Program-made: the position numbers and the translations under genes
In this document: positions 41,584-51,459 of the stretch, in pieces
Layout: each line of letters opens with the position of its first letter
How positions within the stretch are numbered: the stretch's first letter is position 1
Notes under the pieces: model-generated
Told to the model about the DNA's origin: nothing
The model's database searches: none
The model's input: the letters and a program-made list of their open reading frames with translations, nothing else
Assembly (NCBI RefSeq): GCF_043290135.1
Contig: NC_134710.1
Span: forward strand, 14,337,321-14,401,320
Direction of reading: 5' to 3'
Origin: Rhipicephalus microplus
Lineage: Eukaryota; Arthropoda; Arachnida; Ixodida; Ixodidae
DNA: 64,000 bases

Positions 41584-42911
41584 TCATACGCCAAAGAACG
41601 TGACGAAAGGATTAAGCGAGCTGAGGCGCCGAGAAGGTGAGGGTGGCCGCTGTCTTTGTGCAGGAGGGAACGGCTGCTGCGCTGCTACATATTGCTGAAT
41701 CTCTCGAGGACGCTCCCCGTTGCTGAGTCGGTGCGCGTTAGGGTGAAACCCCTGAGTACTCATCCTACCATACACTAGTGGTACAGATGGCCCACTTCGC
41801 CGCAGTAGTAGCAAAGGGGCCTATCGCCTGAGGTTCGTCATACGTCAGATTTACAGGTGACTTCACGCGAAACGTTATACTGGGAAGTGCTCTCGTAGTA
41901 TTTGCAGGAGCGAATTGGTGGGGCGATGGTGAAAAAGTAGAGGATGGCTGGCGCCCTGTAGAAGGTTGAAGACTCCTGATTCCTTCGGCGTAAGACTGAG
42001 CAGCAGCTTCCGCACGCTCTGAGAGCGATGGTTGGGCCACATTTCTGAGTTCATCGCGAATGATGTCACCCAGAATCGTCACACTCGGGTGAGAAGTGGA
42101 ACGAACTTTGCATGCTCCTCGCGGAGCACGCTCCACACAAGCTCGCGGAGTGCTGATAAGTCCTGTCCGCAGGTGAAATGTGACACCGCGGCGACAGAAG
42201 CTTGGCGGTCACACTGCTGAGAGCGTTGCTGAAGTACTCGTTTATGGTAGAAACTTCAGCGATGAACTCATAGACAGTGTTTGGGGGCTTGCGCATTAGT
42301 CCAGCAAAACTTTGCTCCTTGACACACCGCTTGAGGAGACGAACTTTTTTTGTTTTGTACACCCTTAGTTCCGCGATTTTGAACAAGCGTTACATGTCTT
42401 CGACAAACATCACCATGTTTTAATTTGGCTTGTGAACCTGGATCTGCAGAGCCTGCTCGGCTTTTTCTTTCCTTGCGAGATTTCTGAATGCCTGGCTTAG
42501 CTGTCACTGAAATTTTGGCCAGCTCGTGATGGCGGCTCATGGTTCTCATACCTGGTATGAGCATAGTCTTCAAGTGCAAAATAGAAGTAGCGAAGCTTTC
42601 TGGTTTCATTCCATTCGTTGGCGGCCGCGTCCCGCTCGCAGTTGTCTAGCCAGTCATCCACTCCCTCGAACACATCGTCATAAAACGGCTTCGGGACGCG
42701 TGCTGTGTAGACAACGCTTGGGGTGGATATGAGTTGGTCTACGTTGCTCTCTTGCGGCTGACTTGCCGTTGCGTTTATTATTCTTGCCGAACTCAAGGGA
42801 CCAAATTAAGGAGCTAGGTCTAGCAAGCGGCTGCTGAGGCGAAGTGCCAGGTTTTCTCCGGAATTGTTGAAATGGTGGCAGCAGCTTTAAGCGGCTTGAG
42901 TTCAAACTCAC
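41584..42911 (-). pseudogene. Gag of gypsy element D
   Basis: 42497-42796 reads VPKPFYDDVFEGVDDWLDN and 'WNETRKLRYFYFALEDYA', a typical arthropod gypsy Gag start. 42066-42386 continues with 'VKEQSFAGLMRKPPNTVYEF'. 41765-42136 is a Pro/Ser-rich tail. A zinc knuckle CYYCGEVGHLYH lies near 41800, its last cysteine following an in-frame stop. Four frames, inactive. The Penelope-like insertion begins 100 bp further on. Confidence 0.8.
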
Positions 42912-42947
42912 AAATTTAAACTCTATTCAGCACCTCCGCCAGTTTTC

Positions 42948-43105
42948 CACGGTAATAAAATAAGTGCAAGAAACAGTGTTGAAAGCAGCGTCAATCGAGC
43001 AACGCGAGTTTGTCGTCATCTTTTTCAAGCCCAAATTCTTCTTCATGCACAAGTAATATTGAAACTAGCCACGCAACAGCCAGAAAATCACTGCAAGTCC
43101 GTGCC
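42948..43105 (-). repeat. 5' LTR of gypsy element D (approximate)
   Basis: The minus strand begins TGTTGGCACGG. Directly inside it the minus strand reads TGGCGGAGGTGCTG (42941 downward), a plausible primer binding site. Confidence 0.65.
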
Positions 43106-43840
43106 AACATATATAGTCCTGACCGGCCTGAAGTGGCAGACCTGTCTCGTTTGCTTGGACGACGTCGTGGTGTTTGCTTCAAACTTCGACGGACACTTCC
43201 ACCACCTTGAAGTTGTACGACAAGCAATCAAGATTTCTTGACTCACCTTTAGTTTAGAAAAGTGTCGCTTTGAGTAGGAGAAGCTCTTTGGCATGTCAAC
43301 AAACAGCTCCAATCGCTGCGTTGCCACCGTTCACCAACAAGAAGACAGTAAGCTGATTGCTCGACTTGTCCGCCTACAACAGACACTTTCTCGAGAAGTT
43401 TTCGCGTATAGCCAAGCCACTACCTCATCTTATGAAGATACACGTACAAATGAAGTAGGAACTTAGTAATCTGATACTTCTGCATTTCGGCCATTATGCC
43501 GGTAAATAAATATACGTACATGCAAGCGCCGTGCACAAAACTGGGGGGTTAGCAAGAATTATGTTTTGCTAGCCTGTCACTATGCGAGGTGGAAGCCAAA
43601 TATTCCACAACAGAAAAGGAGTGCCGCGCCATTATCTAGACTACATCAAAGTTGCACCCCAATCTCTATGACAGTTCCTTCAAAGTTGTGACGTGGCCAC
43701 CACGCCTTGTTTTTGGTCCTGGTCCCCATCCAAAACACAAGTACCCTTGAGATCACCTCGCAAAGGAGAGCCTGAGCTTGAAAATTTAATATCTCCTGTT
43801 TACTATAAGGCCGAAAGTGCCCTTCTAATCTCTGCACACT
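43106..43840 (+). pseudogene. Gypsy element C, RT/RNase H fragment (3' half)
   Basis: 'LTGLKWQTCLVCLDDVVVF' (RT catalytic box as CLDD) and 'LTFSLEKCRFE' continue the RT broken at 33517. RNase H pieces follow in shifting frames ([17 protein letters not shown] near 43585; FKVVT near 43678). The element fades out before 43857. Oldest layer of the nest. Confidence 0.8.
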
Positions 43841-43856
43841 TTCTCATTGTAGTTAC

Positions 43857-43962
43857 CTCATGAACCACTACTACCGCATTGTCCATAGGCAAGTGCAGGT
43901 GTGGCAAGATACAAAACAAACCAGCGCTCAGTATTAGGAGTAAAACAGTAACTACAACAGTG
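43857..43962 (-). CDS. Candidate minus-strand exon encoding a hydrophobic segment
   Basis: The minus strand shows acceptor GTGCTTTTCTAG, 106 bp without stop, and donor GAG-GTAACT. After one codon-completing base it encodes 'TVVVTVLLLILSAGLFCILP', then 'HLHLPMDNAVVVVHE': one plausible membrane helix with a short outer segment. It lies 118 bp upstream of, and divergent from, the plus-strand exon at 44081, whose gene also has a membrane helix. No neighbouring minus exon could be paired, so it may be fortuitous. Confidence 0.28.
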
Positions 43963-44080
43963 CTAGAAAAGCACACACCTGCCACAGCTGCGTTGAAATT
44001 TGCATGTTCAAGGGAACTAGCGTAGACATCCGTACAACCAAGTCAGTCGTTTGCAATGAAGCCCGCGTTCTCCTTTCCAG

Positions 44081-44113
44081 GAGGGAAGTCGTGGAGGTGA
44101 CGCCAGAGTTCAC
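44081..44113 (+). CDS. Candidate exon A of a plus-strand membrane-protein gene
   Basis: Polypyrimidine acceptor CGTTCTCCTTTCCAG, 33 bp, donor CAC-GTAAGT. With one completing base it reads REVVEVTPEF plus two bases. The next exon (45629) supplies the missing single base, so the join is in phase. Upstream exons are not seen; the TE nest at 33.2-43.8 kb may lie in an intron or be intergenic. Confidence 0.5.
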
Positions 44114-45628
44114 GTAAGTTCAAATTCGCTTCTTTTTTGTTACCGTTAGACCTGATGACGTGTGTTGTTATTTAAAGAAGCTAGCTTTTCTTGGGTTAGT
44201 TGAACGCATATATTTCCGTCCGTCCGTCTGTCTGTCTTTGTGTATGCCTTACCATTCAGCTACCAGGTGAAAGTTAAGCACTTGTTGAACGCCCAGCTCT
44301 CTTGAACTGGTGGTTGCGTTCATGCTTGTGAATATTATCGATCAAAGAGCAAATATTACGCATATCTGAGGTGCAACGTCAATACGTAAGTGCTCGGTTT
44401 TGTGTATTTTTACTATAAAAATGCATGGATGCATAGTTCAAAGATTCTAGTGTTTCCTACGCTGCGCAGAAAGTGCCACGCCATGCACGAAAAAAGGCAG
44501 CCGGCAGAAGTCTATTGTCTTTCCACGATATTTCCAGCGAGGCACGCATATACGGCCCCAATTTTGGCACTCACATTCGTTGTGGTGACATAGAGACCAC
44601 TATGGCATCTATAATGTGGAGTACAACCAGATACTCGCGTTAGCCTCAGTTTAGTCGTCGTAGACGCATCCTTCTGTTGTTTTTTCTGACCAATCTCTAA
44701 GCGAGTGGTATGAAGCTGTGGTTTAAGGACGTTGCAGTAAAGGTCGAGACAACACATCTACACACATCACTTGTACACCGGCCTACAACTGAACAGGCAC
44801 GCCGCAGAGCAGAAGCAAGCCGGAGTGCCGATGGAAAGCAGGTGGCACTTTGACAACGATTCTGAGCTTTAGTGGGGCTGGTTGGAAGCCTACCGCGTAC
44901 TGATGGGTAGTGGACAGATGTGTTCTGTAAAAAATTTGTGGCTAACTGAATTAGCATGTGGTGGCGTCTCTCCACTTCGATAGATAAACAACCATCTAGA
45001 AGCTTGCTCTTACGCAACTATGCAAGGAATTGGAAATGCATCCTGTCTTCTATGATGATTAAACCCTCAGAGAACGCTGATACGTATGCTAGCGTCGAAC
45101 ATGCACCTACAAAACCAGTCCCGGTGTACAGTTCTTTTCACCTCCTCTTAGACCAAGTGCCGAAGAGCCAGATTATGACATTCTATCATCTAGTTCGTCC
45201 AGGTCGTTGCTAGTGTTCCATTATTTTTTTAAAAATATTTACTAGGAGGCGTAAGCGCATAAAGAATTCGCCATAAGCGCAATTGAACAGGCGCTACACT
45301 CGGGTCTTCGATTTTCGTGTGTGTGGAAAAGGAATATATGCTTTCAGCAATAAACCTGTTAAGCGCATGGAAGGATGCGAGGATGTGAATGAACAAACTT
45401 ATTTATATTGCAAGGGCTCGTGTAGTGATCAGTAACCATGTCATGAAGTCATTTAGTACTCCCTTCCAATTTTGTTCTTTAACAATTTTGGTTCTTCGTT
45501 CAAAAAGCTGGTGTGTTCCTGTGTATCACTCTCACTATATTTACATTGACTTACAGAACTATTTTCGTGTACTACGTGACATTCGTGTCCAAAGTTGTTA
45601 ACTACGTCCCATTGCACTTCTCCCGCAG
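44114..45628. other. Presumed intron
   Basis: AT-rich, without recognised repeats or domains. CCGTCCGTCCGTCTGTCTGT at about 44219 is the only simple-sequence patch. Confidence 0.4.
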
Positions 45629-45738
45629 CTCGGTCACCAACAGTCGCGAGTGCTTCGTTGTGGTGGCGATGAGCGCCTTGCTTCTGCTCATCAGCTGCAC
45701 GCTTTTCGCCGTTCTCTTCACGCTCCTCTCAGACGACA
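45629..45738 (+). CDS. Candidate exon B: transmembrane exon of the plus-strand gene
   Basis: Acceptor GCACTTCTCCCGCAG, 110 bp, perfect donor ACA-GTGAGT. One base, 36 codons, one base: SVTNSRECF, then 'VVVAMSALLLLISCTLFAVL', then FTLLSDD. This is a ~23-residue hydrophobic helix after a short polar segment, as in a signal anchor. Phases fit exon A (two bases left over) and exon C (needs one base). The exon is GC-rich against an AT-rich background. Family not recognised; a type II membrane protein with a short cytoplasmic tail is one possibility. Confidence 0.6.
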
Positions 45739-47185
45739 GTGAGTGTTCCTTTACTTTTGTGTGTGTGATGCTAACCTGCATAGTGACGCAGCAGTTTTTT
45801 ATGCTTCTTATCAACTTTATAGTTTTTCTGAACGAGCAATCTAGGACTGCAATAAGGTAACCTCTGGGCGCCATCAAATCATAACCATTTTACAGTGGTG
45901 CTCGATGTATGAGTGCAATGCTTCGTAAACAGGACGGGGCTCTTACACGGATGGTCACATTAGGGATGAAATTAACTTTCGTAATAAAAAAACATCCCAT
46001 AGTTTTTGTAAATCGCGAACAGTGTAGGCGTAAATGCACAATGATACACTATGGCCAAAGTATTACAGTTCACAATAGGCTTAAGCAAATATGTACACAA
46101 AACCAGTCCGAAGGTGTAAGCGTAATAACGAACTTTGTTTTAACACCTAAACGGACAAGCAGTGCTGATAAGAGAGAAAGAGGGAGGGGGTAGTTTTAAA
46201 ATCCATTACGTACGAAAGCAACCAACATCGGCGGCTGTGAATATGTAAAGAGAGATATTTAACGTCATTGTTTAAAATAATGAAATCATAGAGGAAATAG
46301 GGCCCGCAATAAGCAGTGACCAGAAGACAAGATAGACACTCCGTGATTTCGCATTACGAGTGCGTCTACACTAACGAAAGCATTTTGTTACCACTAACGA
46401 ACTAACCAAATAGTTGCCAGTTTGCAATAACGTAGAAAGTGGCTGTTGGAACAGCATATTGCCTCACCTGTACTTTAATAGGCTGTAGTAGTTATAGAAA
46501 AGTATCTATCTATCTATCTATCTATCTATGTTATAGAAAAGTATCTATCTATCTATCTCAATGTCTGGAGGCTGTCCTGATCACCTGCCTAACTTGAGGA
46601 AGGCCAATATTATGGCTGAAAAGAAAGAGGGTTTGACGATTATGTGTGACTGGACGCCAGTTGTCAAAACTACTTTGCAAGAAGACTGAAGCAAGTGTGT
46701 GACGGTTGAACGTCAATTATTGTTGAAGCGCTGGAAACTACACAAACAATACACAAGTACGTACTCCTATGATAGTCATGGCGTTGGCTTAATGCCAATT
46801 GTATTCCTAAACACCAACCTCTGTAGGGGCCTTACGTGCAACCATGGCTGCTGGATAAAAAACCTTGTTTTTTATCTAGCGGTGGTGGTACCACCATTGA
46901 GGGCAACTGTCATATGGCGTCGACACGACATTCAGGTTACCGCTTCTGATGTTGAAATACCCCTGTTGGAATCGCGACGTAGCTGTATACAAAAAGATGT
47001 ATGTTCTATAAAACATACGACTGACTGTCCATAAGTCTGCTCGTACAGTTGCTCATGTCTCTAGCATCATTTCTTCATGTTTAGCTCAACTAAACTTACA
47101 TCACAGACACCATTGCTCTACATGACTTGCATAATATCGATTGAAATATTATTTGGGAACTACCGAACTATTTTTACCTCATTAC
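45739..47185. other. Presumed intron between exons B and C
   Basis: No domain. Short open frames (up to 111 codons at 46699-47034) lack recognisable motifs. Contains the TATC microsatellite. Confidence 0.4.
46502..46559. repeat. Interrupted (TATC)n microsatellite
   Basis: Two GTATC(TATC)n tracts separated by TTATAGAAAA, which also precedes the first tract. A local duplication including the flank. Confidence 0.9.
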
Positions 47186-47297
47186 TATTTATTTATTGAC
47201 AGTAGGTTGATATTCTTGGAAGTAGGATAACATGTGGTAGATATTTATTTATTCACAGTAAGTTGATATTCTTGCAAGTAGAGTAACATGTGGTAGC
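47186..47297. repeat. 56-bp tandem duplication
   Basis: 'AGTTGATATTCTTG' and 'AACATGTGGTAG' recur with a 56-bp offset (47202 versus 47258). Confidence 0.85.
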
Positions 47298-47391
47298 ATC
47301 AAACGCTCGTTAATAGTAAACTAATGCAATGCCTGCCAACGAAAAGAGATTGAGTACTTGTGTTGCACTACTTTCTTTTTTCTCCCCGCAG

Positions 47392-47415
47392 TCTTTTCGG
47401 TACCAACTGTAATAA
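47392..47415 (+). CDS. Candidate exon C (24 bp) of the plus-strand gene
   Basis: Very strong acceptor (CTTTTTTCTCCCCGCAG) and donor (TAA-GTAAGT) around 24 bp. In the phase left by exon B it reads IFSVPTVI plus one base. The other two frames are not required. A micro-exon after a transmembrane exon is plausible for a receptor or protease stalk, but that is inference. Confidence 0.5.
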
Positions 47416-48219
47416 GTAAGTATACAGGACTTTTTATCTAATTATTTCGGCATCCGTAAGTGATGAAAGGTTCATCCGATTGCCAACATTAAGTCTGCTT
47501 TATGCTACTGACACCTGTGGTGCAACATCGGTTCACAAAGCCTACACGCAAGAACAGCATCAAGGGCTCGGGAGGAGCCCTTGAAGTGTTCTCGCTTTAC
47601 TCCTGGTGGGAGATTTCGGCAGGCGCCTGCTTGCAATCAATGAAATTGCTTTTTCGTGGAATGCTTCTTTTTCAGGGATGTTACGACCATTTTTGACCTG
47701 TATATATTTTCGTAAAAGCCCTGCTTGCTATACACTTATGCTGAATCTCGTTACAGGAACCTCAACTAAGTCCAAGGAGGCGATTTATGCTGCTTGCCGG
47801 GCGTTTATTTTTGCCAGAGACTGGTCGATTCGTGATATATAATCGAATATCGTGCATTCTTAATATTAAAGAACGAAAACACCTGACGTGTTATTCTGTG
47901 CAGTCATTTAGAATGGCTACTAGACCAAAATGTTTTTAGAGAAACGAGTCCATTACTAAGCAACCATGTGTGCTCAGCCACGTGGTGTACGACAACCCCA
48001 AGTCTTGCTCAAGGCTCTCTTGTGGTTTCGCTGAAACAGAAGCTGTTGGCAAACGATCACAAGGCCCTTCAAACATTGTCGTAAGATGACTGGACAACTC
48101 TTGCTTTACTTGGTTTTCTTTTCAACAAATCGGAATCATCCTTGCGCCCACCTCCCCCACCGGATATTTTAAGTAGTAAATGTGTTATCGCAATACCTCT
48201 GGAGTCGACGTTCTGTGAG
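47416..48219. other. No gene seen
   Basis: AT-rich, short unremarkable open frames; presumed intron 3' of exon C. Confidence 0.35.
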
Positions 48220-48342
48220 AACATCAAAGTAGCGTCATGATGAACTCGCAAATAGTGCCAGCATATGACGTCATGATGACGTATAATACCATGTTTCTTG
48301 TGGTTACGTGGTAATTTTGGACCATTGTATCTTTTTTTGCAG

Positions 48343-48387
48343 AATCTTGCTTAGATTTTGACGAAAGATTTGAGCCTTTGGCCTAAT
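48343..48387 (+). other. Exon-like segment, duplication copy 1 (has a stop)
   Basis: Follows TATCTTTTTTTGCAG. In the phase left by exon C it reads KSCLDFDERFEPLA and then TAA, just before GTGAGC. It could be a terminal exon or a decayed cassette exon; the unduplicated relative at 49203 lacks the stop. Confidence 0.25.
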
Positions 48388-49202
48388 ATGTGAGCTACTG
48401 TATTTTGGAAGGTATGGTGCCAGTATTTCACGGCACAGGTTAGGGTGACATTCGGAAACATATCACCGATTTTTGCAACTTGTGGGATATTTTTTACGCG
48501 GGTACTTTTCTTGAACAGCATTTTTGTGGCTTATAACCACTGTTTCGAGAGCAAGTAGTAACTGAAATTGCACCCTAGGGACATCCTCGTGTACGCTTGG
48601 TGCTTACGGTGTATTTTCTGAAAAAAAGAAACCTAACGTATGAAAGCTTTATTGTTTATTAAGAAAAAAATCGACTGTGTATGGGAAATTGTCAGGTAGC
48701 TTCTATAAGGCAGTATGAAGACACTGTGAGCGTTTATTTTCGCAATTTGTTTTTGAAGCAAATCGCTTCAGTTCAGTTCAGTTTAATTTTCTTAAGGACC
48801 ATCAATCAGGGGATGTTACATAAGCGGTCGTATTACAAGGAAAAAATCTAACAGTGTTCTAACAGTGATGACTCAATTGACATCACAGATTAGCAGTGAT
48901 GCGTTCTTGAAAAGCACTGTCACCTCCTAGCTTCATTAGACTTTGTTTTGGCCATTATTGTCGTTGATTTTAGATGCTGAAAGCTAATTGAAATTGCGCT
49001 GCAACCCATACAGTTCTCTCTGAATGAATGTCGGTGGCATGCTGAGGGTTGAACGCTCAACCAGCGAGCTCTTGCCGGTAAAGCTCATAGTGGCGTCATG
49101 ATGAACTCACAAATGGTGCAAGCATATGACGTCATGATGACGTCTAATACCACGTTTCTTGTGATTACGTGGTAATTTTGGACCAACGTATCTTTTTTGC
49201 AG

Positions 49203-49249
49203 AATCTCGCTTAGATTTTGACGAGAGATGTGAGCCTTTGGCCTTATAT
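49203..49249 (+). other. Exon-like segment, duplication copy 2 (open)
   Basis: Acceptor TATCTTTTTTGCAG, donor TAT-GTGAGC. In the exon C phase it reads KSRLDFDERCEPLALY and ends in phase 0. It differs from copy 1 at three of sixteen codons, including the copy 1 stop position. Confidence 0.28.
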
Positions 49250-49910
49250 GTGAGCAACTGTATTTTGGAAGGTATGGTGCCAGTATTTTACGGCACAGGG
49301 TAGGGCGAATTTCGGAAACATATCACCTATTTTTGCAACTTGTGTGATATTTTTTACGCGGGTACTTTTCTTGAACAGCATTTTTTGTGGCTCAAACCAC
49401 TGTTTCTAGAGAAAGTAGTAACTGAAAATGCACCCTAGGGACATCCTCGTGTACGCTCGGTGCTTACGGTGTATTTTCTGAAAAAAAAGAAACCTAATAT
49501 ACGAAAGCCTTAATGTTTACTCAGAAAAAAATCTGCTGTGTATGGGAAATTGTCAGGTAGCTTCTATAAGGCTGTACGAAGACACTGTGAGCGTTTATAT
49601 TCGCAATTTGTTTTTGAAGCAAATCGCTTCAGTTCAGTTCAGTTTAATTTTCTTAAGGACCACCAATCAGGGGATGTTACATAAGCGGTCGGATTACAAG
49701 AAAAAAATCTAACAGTGATCTAACAGTGATGACTCAATTGACATCGCAGATTAGCAGTGATGCGTTCTTGAAAAGCACTGTCACCTCCTAGCTTCATTAC
49801 ACCTTGTTTTGGCCATTATTGTCGTTGAGTTTAGATGCTGAAAGCTAGAGCAAATTGTGCTGCAACCCATACAGTTCTCTCTGAATGAATGTCGGTGGCA
49901 TGCTGAGTGT

Positions 49911-50020
49911 TTATTTATTTATTTATTTTATTTATACAAATACCCTAAGGGCCCAAAGAGGGCATTACATAGGGGGGGGATGCAAGTGAGTTTACAAAAA
50001 CGAGGTGTGTACATATAATG
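49911..50020 (-). mobile_element. 5'-truncated LINE 3' end with (TTTA)n tail
   Basis: On plus, a TTTATTTATTTATTTTATTT run is followed by ATACAAATACCCTAAGGGCC and a G-run. Read on minus this is a LINE 3' end with an AAAT-repeat tail. It is present only in the second copy of the 861-bp duplication. Confidence 0.55.
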
Positions 50021-50082
50021 GTACGCTTGGTGCTTACGGTGAACGCTCAACCAGCGAGCTCTTCCCGGTAAACCTCTTAGCC

Positions 50083-50640
50083 TTTTGAGCGTCGTTAAAG
50101 TGAATAATGTGCGTGGGGACAACGGGTGTGCTCTAGTGGACATGACTATTATTTGTGATGCAATCATACTTAATAGCCCGAGCAAACTGCCTGGTGAAAG
50201 TGTGGAGCTATGAAAACTGCGTCGCACAGTCTTTGTTCTTTTTGTGTTGTTTCAAAGCCGGAAGGATTGTAACATTGGATATTGTTCTTGCATTTAATGA
50301 TGACAGTCTGTCACACGAGCCAAAATTCTGAAATGATTAAATTGGAAGCCTGGACAAAATCAATTATCTATCAGCCGCCTACGAATTATAGCAATCCTAG
50401 CAGTTTCGATAATGGGATCTATGCTAAAATTGGTATGGCATAACATGACTGTAAGACGAAAATAATTGACTAGTCAAAGCTTAAAATATAATGGCATGTA
50501 TGTCTTGAAAATAAATATTTACATGTCATTGTCTTTCTGCTCTTGCGGTGCTTTTGTTCACATAATTCAAAACTAGTATGGGATGACATGATTGCATGGC
50601 GAACATACGTGACAGGCCCTAACGTGAAAATCATGACATG
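50083..50640. other. No gene seen
   Basis: AT-rich spacer with short open frames only. Confidence 0.4.
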
Positions 50641-50890
50641 CATGTCATCTAAGATCATGACTACATGCCACGCTTATGATGCGCTCGCGGTCATTTCGCT
50701 AGCTTCGCATTGACCAAATTTGGTATTACGTGACCTGAATAGATGACGAAGGTAAAGACCGGTGCGAAAAGGATAATCATGCTATGCGCGTCATTCAAGA
50801 TCACTACATGCCAGCTTCATAGACGCTCGTGGCCGTTTCGCTAGCTTCACATATACTAAATTTGGTATATTACGCGACGCTAACGGACGA
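50641..50890. repeat. Diverged ~145-bp tandem repeat
   Basis: 'CAAGATCACTACATGCCA'-type text, 'CGTTTCGCTAGCTTC' and 'AAATTTGGTAT' recur at about 50650-50730 and 50795-50865. Confidence 0.7.
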
Positions 50891-51281
50891 CTATGCTATA
50901 CGACTGTTTTACCTGGTATTTTACATAAGTGGTTACAGCTAGTGAAGCATAAATAAAATGATGCACGTTGCAGTTTTTCTCTCACAAATGTTGTTAGAAA
51001 TTAACTTGAAAGTAGAATCGTGGGGTTTAGAATTCGTCAAAATTCCGATATTAGTCAGATTTTTGTAGTTCTGCTTCAGTTGAAAGCGGAAAACTTTGAA
51101 GAAAAATATATGAGAAATATGTGACTATCGCGTTAGGTAACTGAAAAACGACACGTTAAAATGAGCAGCAGTATCTTTTATGATCAGCAGTGGACTAGGA
51201 GCTGCTAGTGCCGCAGTGGAAGCCGTGTCTCACAAACCATACTGCATTGACTTCTTGGGCAAATTTATCGATATTCACCTT
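50891..51281. other. No gene seen
   Basis: AT-rich spacer up to the LINE 3' end. Confidence 0.4.
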
Positions 51282-51459
51282 GGATAGATGGATGAATGCA
51301 TATGGCTGTACCCTTTAGATCGGGCGGTGGCTAGCGCCACCAAGCCGTAATACTTAATGAACCAAAAACTAGATTTATTTTTTTTCTTTAAAAAGTGAGT
51401 TTGAGGATTCGTACTTTGCAGTGAAGGGTTTATTTTCACTCGTGCCTTGACTTTAGCCA

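Larger units (their letters stand above)
33518..43105 (-). mobile_element. Ty3/gypsy element D, decayed, split by a Penelope-like fold-back pair
   Basis: Direct repeats of about 160 bp at 33518-33690 and 42948-43105 share CACGGTAATAAAAT, 'GCAACGCGAGTT', 'ATGCACAAGTAAT'-like text and 'CTGCAAG'. They are diverged LTRs (minus strand TGTTGG... to ...CCGTGACA). Gag lies at 41584-42911; protease, RT, RNase H and integrase at 33726-37170, all minus. Between Gag and protease sits the 4.2-kb Penelope-like pair (37276-41487). Removing that leaves about 5.4 kb. Inserted into gypsy element C. Confidence 0.85.
48220..50082. repeat. Tandem duplication, ~861-bp unit, two copies
   Basis: 48220-49080 and 49081-50082 align with an 861-bp offset, from 'GCGTCATGATGAACTC' through 'GGTAATTTTGGACCA' and 'CACCCTAGGGACATCCTCGT' to 'GAACGCTCAACCAGCGAGCT'. 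The second copy carries ~137 bp extra (about 49905-50040), including a LINE 3' tail. Each copy also contains 'CAGTTCAGTTTAATTTTCTT' followed by AAGGACCA (48774; 49634), itself like the minus-strand 3' end of another LINE. Each contains an exon-like segment (48343 and 49203). Confidence 0.9.
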
